A DNA stretch of 64,000 nucleotides from Bifidobacterium vespertilionis (GCF_008698145.1 NZ_RZNZ01000008.1:94613-158612), one strand, 5' to 3'; counted from the first letter of the stretch, positions 48,501 through 57,309 are shown. A program made the numbers and translations. The notes: a model not told the origin generated them from the sequence alone.

Positions 48501-51371
48501 GCCGCCTCCAGCTGGGATGACAACCTGCCGGCGCAGGACAAGACCTACTACTATCAGGTCAAGGGCTATCTTGATGGCAAGGTCGTTTCCGAAAGCGTGA
48601 TCGCCAAGGCCGTCACGTGGGCCAAGCTGCCCGAAGGCGCCAAGGCGTTCGACAACAACACCGGCACCGGTGCGGTCGATTCGAACGACGGGGGCATCGT
48701 CGTGGACGGCGTCAGGTACCAGTACCTGATCAGCGGCAACAACGATGACGCGGCCAAGAATGGCTACGTGGTCAAGGAACAGAAGTCCACCGACGGTGGC
48801 AAGACATGGTCCGACTCCGGCGTGGTCGTCACCCAGTCCGACGCGACGGACGGCGCGCTTGATGACTACAAGTTCGAAGCCGTGAGCACCGTGTACAACA
48901 AGGCGAAGAACAAGGTGGTCATCTGGGCGCACTACGAGAAGCGCTCCGGCTACGCCACCGGCGCCCTGTTCGAGGCCGATGTCACCCCGGGCAAGGCGGC
49001 AGACACCAAGCATTACGGTGGGCTGGTCTTCCCGAACGGGTATCAGGCGCGCGACAAGTCCGTCTTCGTGGACGACGACAACACCGCGTATCTCGTCACC
49101 GCCAGCAACCTGCCCGGCGAGCCGTCGAACCGGCACATCGTGATCAGCAAGCTCAACGCCGACTGGACCGCCGTGGAACCGGTGGGCGACAACGGCTATG
49201 TGGCCAAGCTCACCGCCAGCGGATCACGAGAGGCCCCGGCCCTCATCAAGGCTGACGGCTGGTACTACCTGTTCACCTCCGCGAACGCCGGATGGCTGCC
49301 CTCCGCGGGCGGCTACAACTCCGCCAAGACCCTTGACGGCGAGTGGAGTGAGCTGCGCCAGGTGGGTGAGGGATCGTCCTTCTCCACCCAGCAGAACGGT
49401 GCCGCCTTCTGGCAGGGTTCAGCCGCCACGGGGGCGACCGTCTCCGGCAACCGCTGGTGGCGTTCCGACGGCACTGCCGGCTGGCGCATCACACCGCTCG
49501 CGCTGAGCAATGGTTATGCGGCTTCCGAATACTACCGAACCATCTACACCGACGCGACCACCGGTCAGGTGATCCCCGAGCGCGATGGCGTGGTGCTCTC
49601 GGAAGGCCGGGCTGCCACGCTCAACGGCGCGGACGCCTCCGCCACCACCGACGGTGACTATCAGACCGTTACCGCCAATACGGATGCGGATCTCGCCAAG
49701 CGCTGGCCCGCAACCTGGCAGGTCGATCTGGGTGAGTCGCGCAACCTCACCGGCATCGAGATCTCGTCGTACATCATGAACGGCTCCGAAGGCTGGTACC
49801 CCTACACGGTGTACGGCAGCAACGACGGCGCCAAGTTCGACGTGATCCTGGACAAGACCGGCAAGCCCGCGGCCAACAACAAGGCCGATTACGGCTTCAC
49901 CGCCGAAACGATTGCCGGCAACTACCGGTACGTGAAGGTGGTGTTCGGCGCCCCCTACACCCAGAACAACTGGGACAAGGGTCAGCAGACCTGGTACCGC
50001 GCCCAGTTCGCGGAAATCAAGGTGCTCGGCACCGATGGCCTGACCCCGCCCAAGCCGGACAAGACCGCGCTGAAGGCCGAAGTCGAGGCTGATGCCGATC
50101 TGCGTGCGACTGACTACACCGCCGCTACGTGGACGCCGTTCGAATCCGCTCTCAAGGCCGCCGAGGCCGTGCTCGCCGACGACAATGCCACCGCCGAGCA
50201 GGTGCGATCCGCGCTTGATGCGCTGGTTGCCGCCCGCAAGGCATTGGTGAGGGTGGGCGACGCCGAAACGCAGGAGAAGCTGCAGCAGCAGGTCGATGAG
50301 GCCAGCAAGCTGGCCGAGTCCGATTACACGCCCGACTCTTGGAAGGCCTTTGCGGAGGCTCTCAAGGCAGCCAAGGACATGTTGGCCCGCGGCGATGCCT
50401 CCGCTCAGGAGATCCAGGATGCGTCAGCCGCGCTCGCGGATGCCCAGAGCAAGCTGGTGGAGCGCGCGGACAAGGCCGATCTGCAGGCTGCGGTGGATGA
50501 TGCCAATGAACTGGCGGAATCGGCCGAGGATTACACCTCCGAGTCGTGGGCCGCTGCGGCCACCGCGCTTGACGAGGCGAACAAGGTGCTCGACGATCCG
50601 AATACCACTCAGGACGCCGTGGATGCGGCGCTGAACAAGCTCAATGCCGCGATCAAGGCGCTGGTGAGGCGCCCGACCGGTGGCTCCGGTTCGGACTCCG
50701 GCTCCACCGGCCCGTCCGTCTCCTACCTGCGCGTGCAGTTCGACTCGCGCGGCGGCTCGGCCGTGACCACGCGCATCGTGGAACCCGGCACCGCCGTGGA
50801 CGCGCCCGCCGAACCCACCCGCGACGGGTATGCGTTCTACCGGTGGACCACGGACGAGGCCGGCGCGAAACCGTACGACTTCACGCAGCCGGTCACGTCC
50901 TCGTTCACGCTGTACGCCCAGTGGCGCGTGCCGGTGTATCGCCTGTACAACCCGTACATGACCGCCGGATCGTCCCACCTGTACACCACCAACCCTGTGG
51001 AGTACGAGTTCCTCAAGACCCAGGGATGGAATCAGGAGGGCGTGTCCTTCCTGAGCGTGGGCAAGGATGCGACGGGTGCCAAGCCGGTCTGGCGTCTGTA
51101 CAACCAGTACGATGGTTCGCATCACTACACCATGAACGAGCAAGAGTACGACTATCTGAAGACCCGGGGTTGGACCCAGGAAGGAATCGGTTGGTACGCG
51201 ATCGATCCCGAATCCGAGTTTGCGCCGCTGGCATCCAAGGATGTCTACCGTCTGTACAACCAGTACACCGGAGAGCACCTGTTCACGCTGAATGAGCAGG
51301 AGCGCGACTACCTGCCCACTCAGGGTTGGACCTATGAGGGCGTCGCCTTCAAGGCCGATGCGGTGAAGTAG
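45516..51371 (+). CDS. Secreted multidomain protein with two GH43_24-like domains
   Basis: A 1951-residue exported protein. A signal peptide ends near ALAA (about 41). The order is: Ig-like and beta-sandwich regions (to ~330), FIVAR-like helices (~335-410), a GH43_24-like domain (~415-770), an F5/8C sugar-binding domain (~785-925), an Fn3-like domain (~935-1030), a second GH43_24-like domain (~1035-1350), a second F5/8C (~1365-1505), three FIVAR repeats (~1510-1720), a Flg_new/InlB B-repeat (~1735-1805) and three YRLYNxxxxxHLYT repeats (~1807-1945). The first GH43 has IERPKLIYN (E503) and SRDMTLFVDDDG, as in exo-beta-1,3-galactanases. The second keeps E1121 but has lost ERPK. No LPXTG or membrane anchor is seen. 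ATG 45516 has CAGGAG upstream. Arabinogalactan or mucin-type galactan is the likely target. Confidence 0.85.
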   Translation: MHRFGTTRKAKGIPRVVAALATSVAMLASMGLSGSAALAASPTIQDDQSAQAVATGTDVTAHIATYYGQSPKLPAEIDGQKVTWDDSFTQGDTYNDLWSTVTATGTTADGGKATATVDVVTEGVTYFIDAGTGKDWESNASQARKNIVSGTWQAIKALAGDQLLNADSDQFYVAADNDTWGHEQGTRASDKRPSPDQIPFGVTVENGDTVSGKYDMGMTSLDRNNFTYYFTLDAGTYTLTTGIRELYDGNHGRTISQKVTDAKTGAELLTLDDVRLSPRGGNAKAKDAAPVVSSGSFTLKEKTLVKVAFPRGPDVGGQSNENGVISWLAVAKGENPDPILNKAELRTAVKEAKAIQSDGKTYAAHSTAILDAAVSEADKILNDNEGKYNQDQINWQVRMVNAGIETMTVQDLNTSRYSTVQVGDTWLDTEGAAIQAHGGGFLQQTDADGKPIYYWVGEDKTHNSANYNGIALYSSKDLVNWTFRNLILKYNNDIPGLNQNKIERPKLIYNANTKTYVLWGHWEGYDSYASSQIAVATSKTVDGDYEFLGHWRPGADADHRNWRQERGEYFFEDDHRTINPDDLADTATWGTGSRDMTLFVDDDGTAYMISAQDGSRMRIYELNADYTDVAFNADGTPKMTYLMFDGGRREAPALSKIDGKYYIITSGQSGWLPNEARYSYTTNLKDPNGWKLTEDGRSPFAAIGNNSTFYSQPTNIMQVNGSKGTTLVYMGDRWNPSALRDSTYVWLPLTETGNADNPLAMDYQTDWSLNTETGEVVTSGSQLLSQGEGVTTSSSAAVTDKDGFKLEYANDGDWTTYFRGFDEDGSTVTMPFTYTVDLGKVADISRIDLSTRLVNGSETYYQYTIETSLNNTNWTKVVDESDNTTVGFMSHKLTGQARYVRLNVTKVAKQKDNQGAGWASGIQEFQVWGKPSEGGAVTPTAGKDLTAQTYKVAGFDPVNRVQLHWATDPAATSYKVFRSESADMRDPVEAKSFDGAASSWDDNLPAQDKTYYYQVKGYLDGKVVSESVIAKAVTWAKLPEGAKAFDNNTGTGAVDSNDGGIVVDGVRYQYLISGNNDDAAKNGYVVKEQKSTDGGKTWSDSGVVVTQSDATDGALDDYKFEAVSTVYNKAKNKVVIWAHYEKRSGYATGALFEADVTPGKAADTKHYGGLVFPNGYQARDKSVFVDDDNTAYLVTASNLPGEPSNRHIVISKLNADWTAVEPVGDNGYVAKLTASGSREAPALIKADGWYYLFTSANAGWLPSAGGYNSAKTLDGEWSELRQVGEGSSFSTQQNGAAFWQGSAATGATVSGNRWWRSDGTAGWRITPLALSNGYAASEYYRTIYTDATTGQVIPERDGVVLSEGRAATLNGADASATTDGDYQTVTANTDADLAKRWPATWQVDLGESRNLTGIEISSYIMNGSEGWYPYTVYGSNDGAKFDVILDKTGKPAANNKADYGFTAETIAGNYRYVKVVFGAPYTQNNWDKGQQTWYRAQFAEIKVLGTDGLTPPKPDKTALKAEVEADADLRATDYTAATWTPFESALKAAEAVLADDNATAEQVRSALDALVAARKALVRVGDAETQEKLQQQVDEASKLAESDYTPDSWKAFAEALKAAKDMLARGDASAQEIQDASAALADAQSKLVERADKADLQAAVDDANELAESAEDYTSESWAAAATALDEANKVLDDPNTTQDAVDAALNKLNAAIKALVRRPTGGSGSDSGSTGPSVSYLRVQFDSRGGSAVTTRIVEPGTAVDAPAEPTRDGYAFYRWTTDEAGAKPYDFTQPVTSSFTLYAQWRVPVYRLYNPYMTAGSSHLYTTNPVEYEFLKTQGWNQEGVSFLSVGKDATGAKPVWRLYNQYDGSHHYTMNEQEYDYLKTRGWTQEGIGWYAIDPESEFAPLASKDVYRLYNQYTGEHLFTLNEQERDYLPTQGWTYEGVAFKADAVK

Positions 51372-51379
51372 GTCGCATT

Positions 51380-52019
51380 CCGTCATCCTGAGCGAAGCGT
51401 AGTCTCATTCCGTCATCCTGAGCGAAGCGGAGCGCAGTCGAAGGATCCTTCGGCTCCACTTCGTTCCGCTCAGGATGACGTTTAAAGAGTCTTCGCACGC
51501 GCTCCGCACCATTCCGCCCGCAAACTGGGCAAATGCGGACGCTGGATTTGCGGACTGGGCAGAGCTGGGCAGATCGTGCCGGTTCCGGAATTCAACGTGA
51601 CATGGTGTGTGACCGAGTGTGTGACCCGGCGTGCGTTGTGACCGGGGGTGTGACATGGTGTGGGCGCGCCCGGTCACGGGGTGTCGGAATCGTTGGAATA
51701 AAGCCATTTTGAAATCCCTGTGACCGGGAATGGGCACGCCATGTCACACGCCGTGTCACAGCGCACACCTCGTCACACCCACCCAAGCGCTCGACATGAT
51801 GGCCATCAACGTCATCCTGAGCGAAGCCCGTCAGGGCGCAGTCGAAGGATCCTTAATTCCCGCACTAACTGGAGCCACGGTTAAGTGCGTAATGGCCAAG
51901 GATCCTTCGACTCCACTTCGTTCCGCTCAGGATGACGAGGGTCTGCCCGATTCACGGCTCGGCGCTCAGGATGACGAGGGGCTGTCCGCTTTACGGCTTG
52001 GTGCTCAGGATGACGGGAT
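51380..52019. repeat. Right repeat module of the large GH43 gene
   Basis: REP-like units (51380-51482 and 51810-52019) flank CTGGGCAGA hairpins (51520-51570) and a second copy of the GTGTGACATGGTGTG fold-back (51648-51745). From the fold-back to CATCAACGTCATCCTGAGCG the sequence is nearly identical to 44698-44890. No gene is seen. Confidence 0.85.
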
Positions 52020-52047
52020 AGAGACGCCGCTCCGAAGGGACGACGCG

Positions 52048-53115
52048 CTATCCTTGCCCGCCGGTCGACTCGCGCTCGATGACCGTGAAATCGGCGGTGA
52101 GCGTGCGCGGGGGCAACCCGGGGTCATCCGCTTCGCCGGATGCGATGGCGTCGATGCGGGAAGTGATCAGATCCAGGGCCTTGCGGGCTAGGTCCTGGAA
52201 ATCCACGGCGACGGTGGACAGGGATGGCACGGTGTAGGCGGTTTCGTGGATGCCGTCCACGCCGATCACCTTCACATCGTCCGGCACGCTCAGCCCGCAG
52301 TCGGTGAGTCCACGCACGGCGCCCATGGAGACCAGATCGGTCATGCACAGCAGCGCATCGAATCGCGCTCCGCCCCGCACGGCGTCAATGATGGTCGTTC
52401 GCGCGGCCTCGGAGCTCCATGTGCAGGGGAGGAATCCGGCGGCTTCGGCGGTTTCATCCGTGGGGGAGCTGGATCCGCTCGCCAGCGCCTCGAAGAATCC
52501 GGTCAGTCGGCGTGCGGTCACCGTGTGCAGTCCGCGTGCCTGTTCCGGGCTCATACGATCGGCGCCCAGTACGGCAATGCGTCTGGCGCCTTGTCGCATC
52601 AGCAGCTCGGTTGCTTCCCGGACGCCTTCCGCACCCACACTGAGCACGGTGTCGAAGGCGCGCTCGGAAGGCGGAGTGCGATCGTCCAGCAGCACAATGG
52701 GCTTGCCTTGGGAAAGCGTGAGCAGATCGTCGTTGCTCAGGTGGCTGGCGGCGAAGATTGTGCCGTCGCAGAACTGGTTGGTCACATTGCGGAAGACCGC
52801 GCTTTCGCCTTCGCGCGTATAGCCCGTCTGCTGGGCGAGCACCTGTAGTCCGCGTCGGTCCGCCTCGTTGGTGATCGCCGAGACAAGGCTGGCGGTGTAG
52901 GGCAGATTGAGCTCGTACAGGGCCAGCCCGATGATGCCGGTGCGCCCGGTACGCAGGTTCTTGGCCGTGAGGTTGACCGTGTAGTGCAGTTTGCGGGCCG
53001 CTTTGAGCACCTGTTCGGCGGTTTCGGGGCGGATGCGCGGGTCGCCCCTGAGTGCGTAGGAGACGGTGGCGGGGGAGACCCCGGCCTCTTGCGCCACATC
53101 GCGTATGGTGACCAT
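52048..53115 (-). CDS. LacI-family regulator
   Basis: A 355-residue repressor with a helix-turn-helix at 1-50 (TIRDVAQEAGVSPATVSYAL) and a sugar-sensing core. GAGG lies before ATG 53115. A TTTGAATCGTTTACA element (53133-53147 on the other strand) overlaps the expected promoter and is probably its own operator; related sites precede GH27 and the GH43 gene at 60030. It is the first of three neighbouring minus-strand regulators. The effector is unknown. Confidence 0.82.
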   Translation of the reverse strand: MVTIRDVAQEAGVSPATVSYALRGDPRIRPETAEQVLKAARKLHYTVNLTAKNLRTGRTGIIGLALYELNLPYTASLVSAITNEADRRGLQVLAQQTGYTREGESAVFRNVTNQFCDGTIFAASHLSNDDLLTLSQGKPIVLLDDRTPPSERAFDTVLSVGAEGVREATELLMRQGARRIAVLGADRMSPEQARGLHTVTARRLTGFFEALASGSSSPTDETAEAAGFLPCTWSSEAARTTIIDAVRGGARFDALLCMTDLVSMGAVRGLTDCGLSVPDDVKVIGVDGIHETAYTVPSLSTVAVDFQDLARKALDLITSRIDAIASGEADDPGLPPRTLTADFTVIERESTGGQG

Positions 53116-53132
53116 GAGACGACCTCTTCGTA

Positions 53133-53147
53133 TGTAAACGATTCAAA
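53133..53147 (-). promoter_or_regulatory. Candidate LacI operator
   Basis: TTTGAATCGTTTACA on the minus strand, 18 bases before the lacI start at 53115. Shares its core with 34335, 40200 and 59918. Confidence 0.5.
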
Positions 53148-53203
53148 TCTATGGTTCCACCATAGCGTCGCCCCCGGTCGAATGCGCGTGGCCGTCGTCG
53201 TTG

Positions 53204-54133
53204 TCAGCGTGCGGCGGGCTCCGCGCCGGTGCTGGCGTATGACCGTTGGTTCTTTCTTGCGGTGGGTGGCTTGAACAGCTCCACCACCAGATCGTCCGGC
53301 TCGGTGAACTGCTCGCGGAATTCGCGCGGGCTCATGCCCATGATGCGCTTGAAGCTCTTGGAGAACGCGAACGGCGAGGAATAGCCGTACCGTTCGGCCA
53401 GCTGCGCGATCGAAGCCGCGCTGTGCCGCAGGTCCTCCGCGGCCTGGAACATCTTCGCCTTCATGATGAACACCTTTGGCGTGATCTTCAGATGGTCTTG
53501 GAACACCGTGCACAGGTAGGAGCGGCTGATGTACAGCGCGTCGGCCACGTCGTTCACCTGCAGCGGCTCGTTGATGTGCTCGTGGATGTAATTGACGGCG
53601 GCGTCCAGATACTTGTTGTCCTTGGGGTCGATGTCCTCCGCCACGGAGGTGACGGAGGCGACGAGGGTGGAGAGGAACGCCAGCATGAGTCCCTGCAGCA
53701 TCATCGCGTTGGAATATGTACGATCCGCATAGGCGAGCATATGGCTTACGATCTCTTCGAACGGTTCGGTGTCCTCGACGTTGACCACGGGTCTGGCCAC
53801 GGTGAATCTGCAGTGCTGGAGCACTTGGTTCGCGTCCTCGCCGTCGAAGATCACCCAGCACAGGCTCCATGCCTCAGGCGCATGGAAGTCGGTGTGGTAG
53901 AAAGCCGGAACGCCTTTGGGCACGGCCATGGCCTGACCGGCGTGGACCTTGTGGTTGACGCCGTCGAGCATGAATTCCCCTTGTCCGCGGAGCACCACCA
54001 GCACGCAGGTGCGGTCAAGCACATTCGGGCCCCACGAGGAGCGGGTGATGTCCCGTTCGATGGCGACGCTGCGGAAGTTGATGCGCAACGGCTTGACTTC
54101 GTGATTGATGGTGGTCTTCAGTGGCGTTGGCAT
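53204..54133 (-). CDS. AraC-family regulator
   Basis: A 309-residue regulator. The N-terminal cupin-like effector domain (about 20-160, GQGEFMLDGVNHKVHAGQAMAVPKG) is followed by a double helix-turn-helix (about 190-290, VNDVADALYISRSYLCTVFQDHL and AQLAERYGYSSPFAFSKSFKRIMGMSPREFREQF). This form usually activates sugar-use genes when its ligand binds. GAGGG lies just before ATG 54133. It sits between two LacI genes on the same strand, facing away from the ABC importer operon. Likely regulates the nearby glycan genes. Confidence 0.88.
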   Translation of the reverse strand: MPTPLKTTINHEVKPLRINFRSVAIERDITRSSWGPNVLDRTCVLVVLRGQGEFMLDGVNHKVHAGQAMAVPKGVPAFYHTDFHAPEAWSLCWVIFDGEDANQVLQHCRFTVARPVVNVEDTEPFEEIVSHMLAYADRTYSNAMMLQGLMLAFLSTLVASVTSVAEDIDPKDNKYLDAAVNYIHEHINEPLQVNDVADALYISRSYLCTVFQDHLKITPKVFIMKAKMFQAAEDLRHSAASIAQLAERYGYSSPFAFSKSFKRIMGMSPREFREQFTEPDDLVVELFKPPTARKNQRSYASTGAEPAAR

Positions 54134-54195
54134 ATGTCCCTCGACGGCGAAGCTTGAATGCGACGATTATCAAGCCATTTTACTAGATGATGCCG

Positions 54196-55236
54196 CTACT
54201 TGGTCGATTCGCGTTCCACCAGCGTAAAGCCCACGATCGTGCGGGTGGGCGGCACCGGGTCTCCGGTGCGCTGGATCTGCTGCATGAGCGTCATCACCGC
54301 AAGCTGTGCGAGCTGGTCGATGTCCACGCGGATGGTGGTGAGGGAGGGGACGGTGAATTCGCCGCCGCGCACGCCGTCGAATCCGATCACTTTCACGTCG
54401 TCCGGCACGCGCACGCCCCGGTCCCTGAGCCCGCGTATCACGCCGAAGGCGGAGGAATCGTTGAGACACATGAGTCCGTCGAACGCCAGGCCATCCTCGG
54501 CGAGCCGGTGGCCCGCCTCCCGCCCGTATTCCTCCGTGAGGCCGGTTAGCGGGATCACGGTCGATTCGTCGTAGGTCAATCCAAGTTCCTGCAGGGCCGA
54601 TTTGGCGCCGCGCAGACGCAGCTTTCTGGGTGAGGGATCCGTGAGAAACTCCGTTTTGGACATGAAAGGCGGGCCTACGATGCCGATGCGCTTGCAGCCG
54701 CGTTCGGCCAGATGACGGATGGCCGCGCGGGCTCCGTCCTCGTTGGGGAAGGTGATGGATGAGACCAGAGGTTGTTCATCGCATGAGTCGATGAGCACGG
54801 CGGGCTTGCCCTTGTTGATGCTGCTGACCAGCGCGCCGTTGAGGCTGGAGGCGTGGATGATCGCGCCATCGGAGAGTGCTCCGGCGATCCGGGTGTTGGC
54901 CAGTACCGATTCGGCCTCCTTGGAGGAATAGCCGGTCTGCTGCAGGAAGGGGAGCATGCCCTGATTGGTGATTGCGGTGGACAGCGCCTCGATCAGAGCC
55001 GAGTAAAAGGGAATATTGTATTCGTTGACGATCACCTGCACGATCCCGCTGCGCCCGGACTTGAGGATGGAGGCCGACGTGTTCGCCTCGTACCCGAGCC
55101 GGTTGGCCACGTCGATGATCATGCCACGGGTGGCTTCGCTCACGCCGGGCTTGCTGCGCAGCGCCTTGGAGACGGTCATCATGGAGACCCCCGCTTCGGC
55201 GGCGACGTCCTTGAGCGTTACCGAATTGCGTTTCAT
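54196..55236 (-). CDS. LacI-family regulator divergent from the ABC importer
   Basis: A 346-residue repressor: helix-turn-helix at about 1-55 (TLKDVAAEAGVSMMTVSKALRS), then the effector core. AAGGAA precedes ATG 55236; the much longer in-frame reading to its left on the minus strand crosses the divergent ABC gene and is not coding. Its promoter (TTGGAC, 16 nt, GATAAT) is covered by GTTAACGATAA, so autorepression is likely. The same TTANCGTTAA motif lies before the ABC operon, the large GH43 gene and the MFS gene, making this the best candidate regulator of that set. Confidence 0.85.
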   Translation of the reverse strand: MKRNSVTLKDVAAEAGVSMMTVSKALRSKPGVSEATRGMIIDVANRLGYEANTSASILKSGRSGIVQVIVNEYNIPFYSALIEALSTAITNQGMLPFLQQTGYSSKEAESVLANTRIAGALSDGAIIHASSLNGALVSSINKGKPAVLIDSCDEQPLVSSITFPNEDGARAAIRHLAERGCKRIGIVGPPFMSKTEFLTDPSPRKLRLRGAKSALQELGLTYDESTVIPLTGLTEEYGREAGHRLAEDGLAFDGLMCLNDSSAFGVIRGLRDRGVRVPDDVKVIGFDGVRGGEFTVPSLTTIRVDIDQLAQLAVMTLMQQIQRTGDPVPPTRTIVGFTLVERESTK

Positions 55237-55307
55237 TGCGTTCCTTATGTAGGTGGTTGGCCAGTCCGCGGAGTTACGGTTAACCACGGCATTAACCTTC
55301 ACAGCAC

Positions 55308-55338
55308 AGATTATCGTTAACTTGACATTTGGTCCAAG
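55308..55338 (-). promoter_or_regulatory. lacI promoter with TTATCGTTAA operator
   Basis: On the minus strand, TTGGAC, a 16-nt spacer and GATAAT form the promoter. TTATCGTTAA (55311-55320 on the plus strand) overlaps the -10 box. Confidence 0.6.
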
Positions 55339-55520
55339 TGACGGTGTGTTGAGGGCTTTGGGTTTGATCAAATTATCATCAGTATGTGGCAAAAGTATTG
55401 GAATATAAGCATTTTCGAAGTGTGATATCGGTTTCAAAGCGTACTCTACATTTGGATATGTTTTGTTGACGGAAGGATGTGAAATGCCAGTGCAAACGCT
55501 ATAAACCGCCTTTATGATGA

Positions 55521-55530
55521 TTAGCGTTAA
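55521..55530 (+). promoter_or_regulatory. LacI-type operator TTAGCGTTAA before the ABC operon
   Basis: Lies 121 bases before the solute-binding-protein start. The remainder of the 414-bp divergent spacer is AT-rich with no gene. Confidence 0.55.
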
Positions 55531-55650
55531 CCTTGAACAGCAAGGGGAGCACGGAGGCACAAGCCCCCGGGCGGGATGCCGAAACGGACAGGACGTTGTA
55601 GTCGGTCGAGGCATCGAAAGCATGAAGGAACATGCGAGAAAGGAACCAAG

Positions 55651-57261
55651 ATGACCGTGAAGGGCACCAAGAAGAAGGCCGTCGCCGCAATCGCCGCGGT
55701 GAGCGCCCTGTCGATGATGCTGTCCGCCTGTGGCGGCAGCGGTGACGAGGCCGCGCAGCAGCTTGACAAAGATGGCAAGCCGCTGGTGAAGGTGATGTTC
55801 CAGAGCGCGTCCAACCAGACGATCGCCACCATGGGCACCTGGATCAACGGCCTGCAGGAGGCCTGCGGCTGCACGATCGAGTGGTCCGAGGTGCAGGACT
55901 CCCAGTGGACCCAGCAGAAGGCCGCCACGCTGGCGGGCGGCAACCCGGCCGATGTGTCCATCCGCGCCTACCACCCGTCCGACGCCCAGAAGTACCCGTT
56001 CTTCGAGGATCTGTCCCAGCACCTCGATCAGATGCCCAACGTGCAGGCGTTCTTCAAGGAGCAGCCGATCGCCAAGGGCATGGTCACCACCCCGGACGGC
56101 AAGATGTACACGCTGCCGCGTTACAGCGGCAAGCTGCAGCGCGCTTCCGGCCAGCATCTGTACATCAACAAGACCTGGCTGGACAAGCTGGGGCTGCAGG
56201 TCCCGCAGACCTGGGACGAGCTCTTCAAGGTCATGGAGGCCTTCAAGACCCAGGATCCGAACGGCAACGGTCAGGCGGACGAGATCCCCTACGCCATGCG
56301 CAACATCGGCACCAGCGAGATCGGCTGGTGGAGCCCGTTCCTGTTCCTGAACTCCACCGGCATCTCCACCCAGTTCAACAACAGCCCCTCCCGCTTCGGC
56401 GCCTACATCAAGGACGGCAAGGTCCAGAACTACTTGGTGTCCGACGAGTACCGCGATGTGATCGAGTTCCTGCACACCATGATCGAGAAGGGGTACAGCC
56501 CCAAGGACTCCCTGACCCAGCAGTCCTCCAAGTACTACGCCTCCCTGCAGGGCGCCGATGACAACAAGACCGCCACCGTGGGTCTTGCCATCACCAACAT
56601 CGCCAGCGCCTTCGGCACCGGTCTGCAGGACCAGTACGAGGCCATCCCGTGGCCCGCCTCCAAGGCTGGCGTGACCGCCGTGGCCGACCACTCCCAGGAT
56701 GAGGGTGCGTTCGAGGATTATGCCGTGGCCGTGCGCGAGGGCGCCCCGAACATGGACGCCATCCTCAAGCTCATCAACGCCATGTACGGCGAGGACCTGT
56801 CCGTCCAGCAGCGCTACGGCACCTTCGGCGATTGGGTGACCAAGGACGGTGACCACACCTACACCGTGAACGAGAAGCTCTTCAAGCTGACCGCCAATGA
56901 GAAGAGCCCGGCGTTCGCCGACCGCTTCGCCGGCTGGATCTCCGACGAATGGACCATCAAGGGCGACACCTCCAACGAGGATCTGCAGAAGGCCGATGCG
57001 ATCTATGCCGACCAGCTCAAGGCCGTGGGCGACGACTACTTCCCGATCTCCCTTGTCCCGAGCGACGAGGACTCCACCACCCTGTCCAACAACTCCGCCA
57101 CCTACCTGAGCGCGGCCCTGCCGAAGGTCGCCGACTGGATGCAGAACGGCGGTCTGGACGACGCCTCCTGGAAGGCCTACGTCGACAGCCTGCAGCCGCT
57201 GGGTCTGGACCAGAACAACCAGATCTGGCAGAAGTGGCTGGATGAAGCCAAGAAGAAGTGA
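55651..57261 (+). CDS. ABC importer solute-binding lipoprotein
   Basis: A 536-residue extracellular solute-binding protein of the LplA/family-1 type that would deliver oligosaccharides to the two permeases downstream. The lipoprotein signal has the lipobox LSAC with C27 as the lipid-attachment site, followed by GGSGDE. The rest is a two-lobed binding protein of normal length for the LplA group. GAAAGG lies before ATG 55651. A 10-bp hairpin after its stop may protect this transcript and raise its level over the permeases. The bound sugar is unknown; galactan or arabinan fragments fit the context. Confidence 0.9.
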   Translation: MTVKGTKKKAVAAIAAVSALSMMLSACGGSGDEAAQQLDKDGKPLVKVMFQSASNQTIATMGTWINGLQEACGCTIEWSEVQDSQWTQQKAATLAGGNPADVSIRAYHPSDAQKYPFFEDLSQHLDQMPNVQAFFKEQPIAKGMVTTPDGKMYTLPRYSGKLQRASGQHLYINKTWLDKLGLQVPQTWDELFKVMEAFKTQDPNGNGQADEIPYAMRNIGTSEIGWWSPFLFLNSTGISTQFNNSPSRFGAYIKDGKVQNYLVSDEYRDVIEFLHTMIEKGYSPKDSLTQQSSKYYASLQGADDNKTATVGLAITNIASAFGTGLQDQYEAIPWPASKAGVTAVADHSQDEGAFEDYAVAVREGAPNMDAILKLINAMYGEDLSVQQRYGTFGDWVTKDGDHTYTVNEKLFKLTANEKSPAFADRFAGWISDEWTIKGDTSNEDLQKADAIYADQLKAVGDDYFPISLVPSDEDSTTLSNNSATYLSAALPKVADWMQNGGLDDASWKAYVDSLQPLGLDQNNQIWQKWLDEAKKK

Positions 57262-57282
57262 TCGTCTGATCCCTCCCATCGC

Positions 57283-57309
57283 GTGGGCTCCCTCTGGTGG
57301 GGAGCCCAC
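57283..57309 (+). terminator. Hairpin between binding protein and permeases
   Basis: GTGGGCTCCC pairs perfectly with GGGAGCCCAC around a 7-nt loop, in the 125-bp gap inside the operon. There is no T-run, so partial termination or mRNA protection is likely. Confidence 0.6.

Noticed and set aside
45600..49136. An 1178-codon frame antisense to the large GH43 gene
   Set aside because: No domain is recognisable and the composition mirrors the codon use of the real gene; the sense strand has signal peptide and GH43 motifs.
54196..57309. A 1037-codon minus-strand frame running from the ABC operon into lacI
   Set aside because: The first two thirds are antisense to the solute-binding-protein gene; the LacI protein starts at 55236 with its own ribosome binding site.
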